From Podarcis raffonei (taxonomy: Eukaryota; Chordata; Lepidosauria; Squamata; Lacertidae), in NCBI RefSeq assembly GCF_027172205.1, contig NC_070614.1:32116501-32180500 (forward strand): DNA of 64,000 bases, written 5' to 3'. The position numbers and the translations under genes are program-made. The notes below the pieces were generated by a model, which was given only the letters and a program-made list of their open reading frames with translations, searched no databases and was not told the origin of the DNA. Positions 19,301 to 31,600 of the stretch are shown here, piece after piece (position 1 is the first letter of the stretch; every line of letters starts with the position of its first letter).

Positions 19301-22039
19301 CTACCACAGAGCTACAGGGGGAAGCAAGTGGGATTGTATCTGAATAGATAGCAGAGCAACCTAGAGAGAAGGAAGAAAGAGAGAAATGTGAGAGACTGCG
19401 GGGAGAAAAAGTCATGTGGAGGGCGAGAGATAAAGTGGGGTGTCACAGGAGGGATAGAGTGGAATGCTAGGCACACAGGGATACTTGTGTCAGATCCAGT
19501 AAAATAGATCCTCTTGAAACTGCATAATTATTTCAGTGTTCCCAACCTCACAGAGCACCCTGAAATCGCAAATTACATCTGCATCCATTGACAGAACAAT
19601 CTGCATCCAGCACTTCCTTCCAGCATTGCAACAATGCAAAAACACCTAACCGAGGCATGGATCCTTATATATATTTTACAATGGTGCTGGTCCCAAGTTT
19701 GAATGTGTACTAAGCACTCTAGTAATTCCTCTACTACACGGGTAGGCTGCAGTGCTTCTGGGTCTATTTTTCTGTTTAAGGTTCCCACAATGCCCTCTGA
19801 TGTACTCTCACTCTGAGACATCATAGGAACTTTAAATGGAAGAACGCCCCAGCAGCCCAACCCTCAGCCAAGCACCAGGGGGGAAAAGTTAAATGTAGGG
19901 CCTGCGGTAAACTTTAGCAGAAGTCCTTGCTAGGGATCTGGGGCCATGGGAGCAGCCCAAGGATGCCCTTCCCTCAGCCCTCCTGCTTCATCTTTATTTA
20001 TCCCTGATTGATGACCATTTCTTGAAAGGACAGCCAGTTTTCTGTAAATAAGGAAAGGGCTGGGTCCTTGTAAACTGGCTGAGAATAAACACATCACAAT
20101 GTGAGGCAACAACTTCATTAAAAAATTCTGAGGGGTGCAGGGGAAGAGAACTGGAAGCTTAAGCAGCCTTGGTCCCTATGCCCCTATGTATGTGTTCCTT
20201 TTGAACATGCAGAGAGGCACTCTTTCCTTTATTATGGAATCCTGTGTTGAAGGAATAAGCCCTGACATCCACGGCACATTCTGGGCATAAGCTGTGCCTC
20301 AAATTGAGACTAAGACTGTAATGGTTCTCTGTACAACATCCTGCAAATTCTAGAGAGGTATTGTTAGGAGACTCTCTTGGGCCTCTGACGCACTGGGATA
20401 CTTGAGTTCAGGCTCCTACCGAGCCAAGAACAATCCTGTGTTGGAAAATTAGTGATAATGTGTGGAGGTTTTGGTGAGAGGGGATGGATGTCTTCACATC
20501 TAGCGTGTCCTCTGTAAAGCTGTGCATCAGCTGCTGAATTGGCTGGCGCAGTCTAATTGCTGCTAATACCGCAGGACACTCGAGTATTCAGAAAAGCCTT
20601 TGACACACTTTGTACGCTGATAATTGTTAACAGGCATGATAAGCCAATCATGTGCTCGCACTTTGTGATGCCATCCATTTAGACATGTGACTACATTGTG
20701 ATGTCACCATGGAGAGACATTACTGGGAGGATGACATCAGCATCATAGTGTTACAGCAAGCCAGCCAGCAACTGTCTTCAGCAGCATTAGCTGTTTTGCC
20801 CAGTGTCTATAGAAGCCGTCTTTGGATGTCTCACTCTGCTTGCAGTTGAGCAATAAGAGTGTAACAGAACACATCTCCTGTTCTTCATTCACCTGCCTTT
20901 TCCTCACTACCTGACCTCCCTCTGCTGTGGCACATTGCTATATCAAAACTGAAGGGCCTCCACTGACATTTGTTGTCCAAGGTAAGACCAACTAGCAAAA
21001 CACTAATTTCAGTTTGTTGGGCTTTTGAATCCAGGGTTTCATCAGCCCCACCACCACCACCACTGTTCCTTCTTAGTACTGTATTGATGTTTGACCAACA
21101 GTTGATGGTCAGAAGGCATACAATGGGCAGCGTCAATTCCACACAATAGTTTTGTCTGATTGCAGCAACACATTGCCATGTCATGTAAAGTACCAGGCTC
21201 AGAGTCCAGGAGAAGACGTTTAGCAGAGGAGCCTCCATATTCTAAGCAACTTCAGCAATTAATCAAAATATTTTGTTTCCTTTTCTATCCTATCACCCTC
21301 TTCTCTGAGCTGTATTTGGTATTTGACCAATCAGTTAAGACAACTGACCTGTCAGATGTTGGTGACATGCAATCAATCATCAAATATTGAAAGTTTCAGG
21401 TAGAACAGTAACAGAAGCTGAGAATTGTAAATAAATTCCAGAATTCAGCTCTTCCTACAACCTTTACAAAACATCATACCAAATCATGTGTCCTCTCGTT
21501 TCTACAACAAATACAGCGAATGATGAGACCTCTTCCTAGGCACCTGTGTAGGATTGCCAACTTTTGTTTATAAGCTAAATCTGGTACCTCAATATAAAAA
21601 TTTACAGTTTATTGGTCACTGAAAGCTTAGATCATTACTTCTACGAATCAGAATCTGTTTATTGAAGTACCGGTAGTTCCTTCTAGGAACAGGTGCTTGC
21701 AGTTCTGCAATTAAGATAATCACTCTTCCGATCTTCACACCTGAACTATCAGTTTCCAAGAGCCTTTTAAAGGCGCAGAGGATTAGAACTCCCCACGATC
21801 TGTCTAAAGGTCAGGAAGATTAGCACACCAAAGCACATTCAGTACTCTCCAACAAAATTATGATCTTTTGACTCCAAACAGACACTCCTTTACAAGGGTG
21901 CTAATGGAGTGGTCCAATGTATCTCATAGTGCAGGTCGCTCTCCCTGGCAAACCATGATTTTCAGCTATTCAGTGCTGATAATCTCAAGAGTTGTCCAAA
22001 TTTCTAGGCATGATGGGGAGAGCTCCTGCGTCAGCAGCA
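16400..22039. other. Gene-poor interval
   Basis: No gene was recognised. It holds an (ATCT)n run near 16405-16430, AT-rich DNA at about 17100-17560, and a motif-dense stretch at 20520-20800 that looks regulatory. One splice-acceptor-led short frame at 18807-18877 is discussed under findings. Several frames of 80-130 codons exist but show no familiar domain. Confidence 0.4.
20520..20800. promoter_or_regulatory. Candidate regulatory element with inverted CRE-like pair
   Basis: The block contains TGATGTCA at 20699-20706 and its complement TGACATCA at 20732-20739, plus TAATTG, GATAA and GTTAAC motifs in unique, non-repetitive sequence. Enhancer function is inference, and conservation in other lizards has not been tested. 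Confidence 0.25.
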
Positions 22040-23872
22040 TTGCTAAGTTGGTGGTGTTTGTGAATCTGAGTGTTAGAGACAAGAAGGCCTTCTTAAACGA
22101 GCAATGCAAAGAAATAAAGGAAAACAACAGAATGGGAAGAACCAGAGATCTGTTCAAGAAAATTGGAGACATGAAAGGAACATTTCGTACAAAGATTACC
22201 ATAATAAAGGACAAAAGTGGTAAGGACCTAACAGAAGCAGAAGACAACAAGAAGAGGTGGCAATAATACACAGAAGAATTATACCAGAAAGATATGGATG
22301 GCTTGTACACCCCAGGTAGTGTGGTTGCTGACCTTGAGCCAGACATCCTGGAGAGTGAATAGGCCTTAGAAAGCACTGCAAATAACAAGGCCAGTGGAAG
22401 TGATGGTATTCCAGCTGAACTATTTAAAATTTTAAAAGATGCTGTTAAGGTGCTACACACAATATGCCAGCAAGTTTGGAAAACTCAGCAGTGGCCAGAG
22501 GACTGGAGAAGATCAGTCTACATCCCAATCCCAAAGAAGGGCAGTGCCAAAGAATGCTCCAACTACCACACCATTGCACTCATTTCACACGCTAGCAAGG
22601 TTATGCTTAAAATTCTACAAGGAAGGCTCAAGCAGTATGTGGACCGAGAACTTCCAGAAGTGCAAACTGGATTTAGAAGAGGCAGAGGAACCAGAGACCA
22701 AATTGCAAACATGCGCTGGATTATGGAGAAAGCTAGAGAGTTCCAGAAAGACATCTACTTCTGCTTCATTGACTATGCAAAAGCCTTTGACTGTGTCGAC
22801 CATAGCAAACTATGGCAAGTTCTTAAAGAAATGGGAGTGCCTGATCACCTCATCTGTCTCCTGAGAAATCTCTATGTGGGACAAGAAGCTACAGTTAGAA
22901 CTGGATATGGAAAAACTGATTGGTTCAAAATTGGGAAAGGAGTACGGCAAGGCTGTATATTGTCTCCCTGCTTATTTAACTTATATCCAGAATTCATCAT
23001 GCGAAAGGCTGGGCTGGATGAATCCCTAGCCGGAATTAAGATTGCCGGAAGAAACATCAACAACCTCAGATATGCAGATGACACAACCTTGATGGCAGAA
23101 AGTGAGGAAGAATTAAAGAACCTTTTATTGAGGGTGAAAGAGGAGAGCGCAAAATATGGTCTGAAGCTCAACATCAAAAAAACGAAGATCATGGCCACTG
23201 GTCCCATCACCTCCTGGCAAATAGAAGGAGAAGAAATGGAGGAAGTGAGAGATTTTACTTTCTTGGGCTCTATGATCATTGCAGATGGTGACAGCAGCCA
23301 CAAAATTAAAAGACGCCTGCTTCTTGGGAGAAAAGCAATGACAAACCTAGACAGCATCTTAAAGAGTAGAGACATCACCTTGCCAACAAAGGTCAGTATA
23401 GTAAAAGCTATGGTTTTCCCAGTAGTGATGTATGAAAGTGAGAGCTGGACCATAAAGAAGGCTGATCTCCGAAGAATTGATGCTTTTGAATTATGGTGCT
23501 GGAGGAGACTCTTGAGAGTCCCATGGACTGCAAGAAGATCAAACGCATCCATTCTTAAGGAAATTAGCCCTGAGTGCTCACTGGAAGGACAGATCGTGAA
23601 GCTGAGGCTCCAATACTTTGGCCACCTCATGAGAAGAGAAGACGCCCTGGAAAAGACCCTGGTGTTGGGAAAGATGGAGGGCACAAGGAGAAGGGGACGA
23701 CAGAGGACGAGATGGTTGGATAGTGTTCTCGAAGCTACCAGCATTAGTTTGACCAAATTGCGGGAGGCAGTGGAAGACAGAAGTGCCTGGCGTGCTCTGG
23801 TCCATGGGGTCACGAAGAGTCGGACACGACTAAACGACTGAACAACAACAACAACAACAACAAATACCATGA
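22040..23872 (+). mobile_element. BovB (RTE) LINE, 5'-truncated, RT frame intact
   Basis: The translation matches BovB ORF2 from KKAFLNEQCKEI near 22080 onward. Two in-frame stops interrupt the first part (after KKRWQ near 22264 and after DILESE near 22360). From 22378 to the stop at 23841 the frame is open and carries the whole reverse transcriptase: palm motif with FIDYAKAFD, the YADD catalytic box, and the C-terminal SRTRLND end. The 3' UTR is minimal and the element ends in GTCGGACACGACTAAACGAC followed by (AAC)n, the BovB signature tail. The apurinic endonuclease half is missing. The intact 460-codon frame suggests a fairly recent insertion. BovB is known for horizontal transfer between squamates and other animals. 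Confidence 0.93.
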
Positions 23873-25192
23873 AGGTGATGTGCAAAGAAACAGAATTGCC
23901 AGTTCTCTGAAATTTTAAGGTTGATCTCACTCCTTAGGAATTCGCTTTCTTACACTTCACTTGCCATTATACAAAACAGCTGTATCTTGATGAAACTTTA
24001 GAAAATTTGTCAAGCTGCCATGGATGGTGTTTACTATATCAAATAAGCATTTTGCAAGAGAGCTCCTCTTCATGTTAATGAAACCTTCCAAAACCTGGAC
24101 TGTTAAATCAAAAGTGCTTTTAAAAAGACACTGGTATTTTTTCAAAGTGGCCTGGTATTTCCTCTGCACTGTTTTGCATTTTAAATCATTGCTTCCACTG
24201 GAAGTATTTCAGAATTATTCAACATATTACGAAGCTGTTCACCAAATAAATTGCCACACATGGGATATAGCAGCCTCAATTCTACAATAAACTTATACCT
24301 GTAAGTAAGCAAGTGTTCTCTCGTTAGATAATACTTCCCCAGGTGTCCAATCTGATTTAACCTGTTTCATCCCAGTCTCCAGAAAGATTTAAGTATAGCT
24401 TCATATTCTGAATTATTTGTTTTATGCTGCTGCAGAATAACTTACGTAACTGTGGCTGTTTTTATTGATTTTCACATTTTATTTATTATTGTTTTATTTT
24501 CTTTCTCATCAGGTGCATTGAGGGCATCCAAGAAGTGGTGTATTGTCATAGTCTCATTGCTGAGCAAAACTTAGTGGAGTCGGAGGCCAGCCAATCAGTA
24601 TTGTCTCTGACACATACTTGCCTGGGGGTAGAGTCAGCATCCAAAGTAAGGTACAGGCAAACAACAATCCATGTGGTCAGATGGTCCAGGGGTTAGGAAA
24701 TCTGATGATCAGGGAGTCAAGGATCAAGACAAGCAGGAAGCAGCAAGGTAGGACCAGGAACTACAAGCATTGTTAACAGCTTCTGACTGTTGCTGGAAGC
24801 TCTGCTTAAGAAGGCTGAAGCCTGCTGGTTCTCATCAGCACCTTCTCCCCTGTGCCCTTGAAGGCTGATCAGCTACAGGTGGAGTCCCTCGGCCTTCTCC
24901 CCCTTCAGGCTGCTTGTTCAGCAGGCGAAGCTGACTCCTGGCCCATAACACATATCAGTATGATAGAAATACGCAACTACGGTTGTTTAGATTTTGGTAA
25001 TAGGTTGATATTCAGTTGTAAGAAAAACTGAAATCCCCCCCCCACCACAGCACTTAACAGGCCAGGAGGCCTTAGCTATTTGTTCTGTCTTTCTCTTAAA
25101 AATAATAACCTTAAACAAACAAAATAAAAAATTGTGGTGATGCAACTGTTCCAATCCTGCTAGGTTGGGACACTTGTAAATCCTGCCCCGCT
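23873..25192. other. Intergenic, no gene recognised
   Basis: AT-rich unique DNA to about 24500. From 24550 to 24960 the sequence has the texture of an old interspersed repeat (runs of GTCAAGGATCAAG and CAGGAAGCAGCAAGG), possibly the remnant of an LTR-type element, but I cannot assign it. Confidence 0.3.
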
Positions 25193-25501
25193 AAGGGCTT
25201 ATCCACACTTACATTTCCTTCACTTGTTCCAGCACATTTTAAATCTCCATGTCCGAGTGCCCTCTTCCTTTTTTGCACTGCAACCTTCCCTATGAAAAAC
25301 CTCCTTTTTAAAGCTCAGTTGGATCAAATAGCAATCTGCGGAAAGCCCAAATTGACATTTGCTCCAGTTGAGAACTAAAGAGTAGCTTTCAGCAGGAAAA
25401 GCTTGGGGAGGGGAGGGAGGGACAGACACTTGGACTTGAGCTTTTAAGCGTGGACCTTTGCCTGGAAAGAGTGGGGCAAAAAATAAGTGTAGATAAGTCC
25501 T
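25193..25501. mobile_element. MITE-like element with terminal inverted repeats
   Basis: The ends AGGGCTTATCCACACTTAC and TAAGTGTAGATAAGTCCT are inverted copies of each other with few mismatches, and CTA lies directly outside both ends. There is no coding capacity. A 3-bp target duplication would suggest the PIF/Harbinger group, but the class is uncertain. Confidence 0.55.
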
Positions 25502-26182
25502 AAATGAAGACCTATGATCCCACTGATCTGACACTTTCTCTAAAGCTGTACATTTTAAACTGAAGCTGAGTTTGGTGTGAGCCAAGGGCGGGGACACCTC
25601 CATCACCCTGGTTGCAGAACAAAAATTATCTGGGTACATTTAAAACCAGCCAGCGGCTTTACTCAGCTTTACTTAGTTTACTATGTTTTGAACATAACTC
25701 TCCCTGCCCTGCCAGTTCCAGTAATTCACTCCTGGGGCTGACAGTTTTATGACTCCCTCATGTCACTCTTCTCTCCAGTGTCTGCCAGCCCCAGTTTGCA
25801 AATAATATATTTTAGAGCAGCTGAAGGAGACACAGTGACACTGGCAATGGACGGCCCATGGATATGGGGCAGAGAGAAAGTCATCACTTTCCCCACCCTG
25901 AGATATTTATTTGCACATCACTCAATTCATTTAAATATATGCTGATACAAAATCAGCTGTTGACTGCTGTTGCAGCCACATGTAGAGTGCGTGTGTACAA
26001 GGGTGTGAATGGGTACCACCTGTATTTATGTGGATTAATCAAAATATTGGCCTGTTTTTACAAGTGTTTGATTAATTGCAAAAGTAGCCAGTTAAATTCA
26101 GCAAATGAATATATATATTTTATATTAACATATACCTTTTTTTTAAAAACAGTTCTTGTGGGATATTAGCATCCAAAATGTA

Positions 26183-26506
26183 CCGTATTTTTCTGTGTAT
26201 AACACACCCCCATATATAAGACAACCGCCAAAAGCCCACCTGCACACACAAAGCAACAACAGCCAATTGCACGCTCGCCTCGCCACTGCTGCAAATATCC
26301 ACCCTATTGCCGCAGCAGCAGCAGCCAATCGTCAGCAGGCCTTGCCACAGCAACCAATCACACACCCAATTGTTGCTGCCAATCTCCTGCTGGCTGCTGG
26401 CACCACTCGCCCGTCCCCCCACTGCTATCCGTGTATAAGACAACCCACAATTTTTGCCTATTATTTCGAAGGAAAAAATATCGTCTTATACATAGAAAAA
26501 TACACT
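26183..26506. mobile_element. TA-flanked non-autonomous DNA transposon
   Basis: Terminal inverted repeats CCGTATTTTTCTGTGTATAA and TTATACATAGAAAAATACACT bound the element, with TA on both sides (26181-26182, 26507-26508). The interior is rich in CAGCAGC and CCAATC motifs. The end structure (..GTATTTTTC..) resembles that of 61560-62474, so both may belong to related Tc1/mariner-like families. Confidence 0.7.
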
Positions 26507-26516
26507 TATTTGTAAA

Positions 26517-26935
26517 GTGAGGCACCAACCAAAGAAGAATGGCAATTTAATTGACAGAATATGCACAGCTTGCAGACTTAACATATAGAATATGAAAACA
26601 AGAAGAACATATGTTTAGAGAAGATTGGAAAAGGTTTATTGAATATATGGGAAACAATTGTGTACAGCTGAAAACGCTGGCAGCATTAAGATAAATTCAA
26701 AAGTGTAAATAAGCTTTGATGGATGCAATAATGGAATACTGAATGGTATAGTTTTAGGATTTGTGATATGTAATATGATTTGTGATATGATTTATGATAT
26801 GTAAAATGAACCATGGAAAGAGAAGGGAAGTCATTGATATCTTAAGGATGTAAAAATAAGTATTTTAAATTGTAAAACAGAAAATTTAACAAAAATTATA
26901 TACAAAAAACCAAAATATATTTGTAAAGTGCGATT
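26517..26935 (+). repeat. L1 LINE 3' end
   Basis: The start GGCACCAACCAAAGAAGAATGG and the following codons (PTKEEWQ..., then an E-E-x-F-R-E-W-like stretch) match the C-terminal end of squamate L1 ORF2, though broken by stops. The 3' UTR runs into an A-rich tail near 26900-26930. It is a 5'-truncated, decayed copy. Confidence 0.6.
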
Positions 26936-27526
26936 GTTTGAAAGGGCTGTGCAATCTTCCTCAAAGCCTTGTGACCCCAAATGTGAGCTCTCTCTCCTTT
27001 AGAGAATCAGCAAAGAGGAAGCATAGGGTGGGGTGAAAGTATTTTTCTCCCACCCACCCACTGTGCCTGTCGTCAGCTGTGGGTTATATTTAGCAGGTGC
27101 GTGAGAGGACGCAGGGGCCAAGCCAAATTGGCCGCTTGTTAATCGTTTCCGGTTACAGCTGCTTTTGGATATTCGTGTTTCGAAGCCTATGGAGCCTCAT
27201 GCGACACATGGCTCAAGAAGCCAGGAATCCTTTGGGGTGCAGAGCAAGAGTACATCCCCCATAAGCCCGCTCTCAGAAGAGCAGTTATGTTGGCAAGGGC
27301 TTGTCCTGCCTGGCGATTGGTATTGGTGAGCATGGGTATCATTAAGACTGCCTTAGGAAATGTCTGTCCTGAAGCAATGCAGAAGCCAGTTGCCCAGGCT
27401 GGGGGGCACACCTATCAATGGCGTGTATTGATTCAAATGTACCCATCATATCTTTGGCTGTCAGTTCTAACTCTAATTCTGCACTCCCCAGTTCCCAAGC
27501 AGTGGGAAGTCAGAGTCAACTATTAC

Positions 27527-27640
27527 AGCAGCTTTTCCCAGCCTGGTGCCCATCAGGTGTTTTGGACTACAACTCCCATCCGCCCTAGCTGGCTGAGACT
27601 CTTGGAACTTGTAGTCCAAAGCAGCTGGAGGTCACCATTG
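27527..27640. mobile_element. Palindromic MITE fragment
   Basis: The arms TTTGGACTACAACTCCCATC and GGAACTTGTAGTCCAAAG are inverted copies typical of the family at 3610-3745 and 39200-39334. Confidence 0.65.
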
Positions 27641-27707
27641 CAGGTTGCATTACAAGATGTGTTTCTTTGCAAAATGAGAGCACCGACTATTTTCATAATA
27701 TAATCTC

Positions 27708-27713
27708 TTTATT
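27708..27713 (-). terminator. Candidate poly(A) signal of the SBK2-like gene
   Basis: Minus-strand AATAAA about 930 nt beyond the SBK2-like stop codon. It lies near a repeat, so this is tentative. Confidence 0.3.
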
Positions 27714-27774
27714 TACAAATGTACAAGTTGAATGGGTATTACAGCAGCATATAAACAAGCATATAGGCAGGCAA

Positions 27775-27815
<41 letters not shown>

Positions 27816-27900
27816 ATGCTCTTAATTATATGCCACCCATCTGACTGGGTTGCCCCAGCCGCTCTGGGCGGCTTTCCAGCAAAACATTGCTAGACCCACA
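27775..27900 (-). repeat. (TAC)n microsatellite plus LINE/SINE tail
   Basis: About 13 TAC/ACT units (27775-27815) adjoin an inverted copy of the tail family seen at 1226-1290 and 52770-52830 (GCCGCTCTGGGCGGC and ATCTGACTGGGTTGCC read on plus). The microsatellite probably grew from the element's A/T-rich 3' end. Confidence 0.6.
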
Positions 27901-28642
27901 GCAACATCAATTGTAGACCTCCAAATCGTCTCCTTGGTGACTCTGCCAGTCAAAGATCAAATTGCTCCTTACATCTCTTCTGCATCACTCTCTCTCTCTC
28001 CATTGGATATGACTTGTCAAGAGACAGTCCATCCATGGTGGCTGGAAAGAGCACAAAGAGCAGCGTTAACTGCTCAGCAATGTCCACTGTCACATCAGCA
28101 GACTTTGTGGTCACCATGATTAACAACCATACAGAAGTCTTGTAAATCTGACCATTGTTGCTGGCCCCTCATTCCCAATCTAGTCACACATAATTTTAGT
28201 CCACCCCCATTTCGTCTAATTCAGGGTGAGTGACAGACACCAAGGTTTTGTTGCCTTTTAGATGTAAGTCTATTTGGTTCCTTTCCATTCAATGAAGTGG
28301 CCAGTTATTGACCCAGGAGGGACTGAAATCAAGTCTTTTGAATCTCTGATCCAGAATCGGGACTGGAGAGCGACCCTCCTAAGATGAAAATCACATATGT
28401 GGGAGAGGAATGATTCCCTAAAGTTTTTCCTGCCCTGCCCTGCTGGCAGCTTGCTCTGTTTTCTGAGGATAACAGTCTTTTCTCCCCTGTTTCCCTAGCT
28501 TGACTGTGCTTTCTCTTTGCCCTCAGGAACAATGAGGTGTTTTGGTTTCGTGACGTGCATGGTGTCTTTGGTCCCTCAATGGCTAAGGCTAGGTTTGGGA
28601 TTGGTGCCACCCCTCCCTGCTTCACACATATGGCCTAGATTA

Positions 28643-31600
28643 TTAGCAGCGCCGGCTGGTACCAAGAAGATCTCTGCTAGGCTGAACACAGTTCTGGGCC
28701 TCTGGGAGCAACCAAGGCACTTTGATATAATTCATCACCTCCTTGGCTGGGCTACGCTGAGCTGCGTTGGGCATCAACAGTCCCTGCAGCATCTCCAATG
28801 CCTGGGGAGTAAAACGCCCCCAATGGGGTGGACGTGGGGAAAAGCGGGGGCTGCGATGCCAGCAGACAAAGCTGCGGTAGTACCGGTCGGCGGGTACAGC
28901 TGTGAGCCAGGGGAAGTAGCCAGTTAGCACGCAGAAGAGCAGCACTCCCAGGGACCATGTGTCAAGGCTGGGCTGGGCCTCCAAACGAGCTTTGGGGCCC
29001 AGCGTGCTCAACTCGGGGGCCGTGTATGGCAGGCTCTCTGGCAAAGCCTCAATGGCCCGGCCTCGGGGGCAGCTCAGCCCAAAGTCGGTCAGCTTGATGC
29101 GGCGGCACTCGGGGTCACACAGCAGCACATTCTCTGGTTTGACGTCACGGTGCACCAGCCCCTTCGTTTCCATGTACTCGAGGGCACTGGCAAGCTGCAG
29201 GGCACAGCGCTTGACCCGTTGCTCAGGCACACCAACCTGGAGGAAGAAAGGGAGAGCTGAAAGTCACGTGTGCAGCCACACAAATTCCCTGAAGGTAGAA
29301 ACATCTCCAGGCTCCATTCCTCAGTTCTCTGGTAGGGCTAGGCGCTAACTGGTTTTCAACATCATGATATATCACCAGCTAAATATTGTGATATACCGTA
29401 CTAATATATCACAATGTCTGAAATAAGGATGAAAGTATGTAGAGATAAAGAGTAGGGCTGAGGGATACCTGGTTTTCAACATTGTGATGTATCACAGTGT
29501 CTGAAATGATTTTTGCATAGCACACAAACACGTTATGATTCACAATATATTTTCAGGTCAAAAATTATGGAACTAATATCACAGTATGGATTCAAACTGG
29601 TTTTGGATGATATATTGCCCAACCCCATTCTTTAGTGTGCTCAAGCAGGGAGAGATTATATTGTGAGATTATAAGTCTTAGGGCAGTTATATGCCCTGAG
29701 TGCCCACTGGAAGGACAGATCCTGAAGCTGAGGCTCCAATACTTTGGCCACATCATGAGAAAAGAAGACTCCCTGGAAAAGACCCTGATGCTGGGAAAGA
29801 TGGAGGGCACAAGGAGAAGGGGACGATAGAGGACAAGATGGTTGGACAGTGTTCTCGAAGCTACCAACATGAGTTTGACCAAACTGCGGGAGGCAGTGGA
29901 AGACAGGAATGCCTTGCGTGCTCTGGTCCATGGGGTCACAAAGAGTTGGACACGACTAAACAACAACAATGCTTGGGGTCTTCTTTGGAGGTTCATGATT
30001 GATCCCCTTTGCATTAACAACTTCCATTCAGCTCAGTTGCCTAAGTCAAGATGAGTGGATGCACTCTATCTAGTCTTTTGAAGCACTCGCTGTCAGGCAG
30101 CTTTTCAGAAAGCAACTTGGAAAGGAGCCGATGAGGAAGAAAATAGTGCATATGCACTTGTAAGGCTCGCTGTATCTTGTGTTTCTGTGATCATGTGTTG
30201 TAAGTATTGCGTTTGGTATCACATAAAAAAGACAGCATGCAGGGAAGCTTTTAAAATATGTTTCTAATTTCTCAACCATGAAGAGTAGTTAGAAAGCTCA
30301 ACTGTACCTTTGTCTAAAAAGCCCACTTGATTAAACAAGCAGAAGACTTTTTTAAAAATGCAAAAAATACAAGTGTTTATAAAAACTACATATGGTGAGT
30401 ACCATATTCGAAGAAGCATTGTCCCGTCTCATGCAGGAGGAATGCCTCTTATTAAAAGATGTTTTCTGCTGAAAACTAAAGACAGCCTGCTTCCCGCTTC
30501 AGAGATATTGTTTTGACCTATATGCAGATTTAACCAACAGAGTAATCAGCTGCAACTCATAGGCAATCTTATTACTACAGGTGGTCCTGGCAGTGAAAAC
30601 CAGCTTGGTACTATTCCATGATTTGAAATGACTTGGGAGTAGGGGGGAAAGGAGCATACAAGCAAAGAAACTCCATTCTCTCACATCTTTCTCCCCCACC
30701 ATAACTTTTCAAAAAGCATGGAATGGGGTGGAAAGCTGCCAACTACAGAAGACATAAGTGGTCTGTGTCCATGCCTGGTGGGTTTGTTACCTGTGGCACC
30801 ATGAGCGAGAAGAGGTCACTGGCCAAAGCCAACTCCTGTGCAAAGACGTAGTGTTTGGGGGTCTGGAAAGCAATCCCAAGGGCAGTGGCAATGCAGGGAT
30901 GGGCCCCCAAAGTCAGCGCAATGCAGTATTCATTCACGAAATCTAGCAATTCTGTAGCCTTCTTGTGTACAAATTTCAGTGCCATGGGTGTTCCTGCAAG
31001 AGAGAAGATAAGTGGTTCCTCCAGATGACCAATTTATTAAACATTCATCCTGATTTGCTGACACAAAGCTTAAATGGAGGTTAGACTATGTCTGATTTTT
31101 ACTTATTAAGCATTTGTGCTGATTTGTTGCAGGGCGGTTATAGGACAATGAGCAATTATTCTGCATTAATCTTGATTTGCTTATGGAGTCCTTATCAGCC
31201 TTCCCATTAATTGTTCTTTTATTCCACACTTTCCAATGTTCTTCCCTGCCATTTTCATAGTGGGAAAAAGTCTGTTTCTTATTTAAAGTGGATTTATTGT
31301 GCTAGGGCAGCAGAGTGCTTCAGTCCACCTAAATGTGCCAAACAGTGGCAATTGGGAGGCAGCCAAGAGACCCTTGGCCCCTGAAAGAGAGGAGAAAATA
31401 TAAATGGCTTGGGTGCCCCCCAAGGACATTCCACATCAAACAAGCTAGTCTCACATTTTGCTCTTGTGGTACAAAAGCGAACACAGTTCTTTTCAGCAAA
31501 ACAACAACATGCTATTGATTTAAATGATGCTGCTTTAGATCCAGTATAACTTATTTCAACCAGTTACAGAAAGGTAGCCGTGTTGGTCTGCCATAGTCAA

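Noticed and set aside
22872-23930. 352-codon minus-strand frame
   Set aside because: It is the antisense shadow of the BovB reverse transcriptase.
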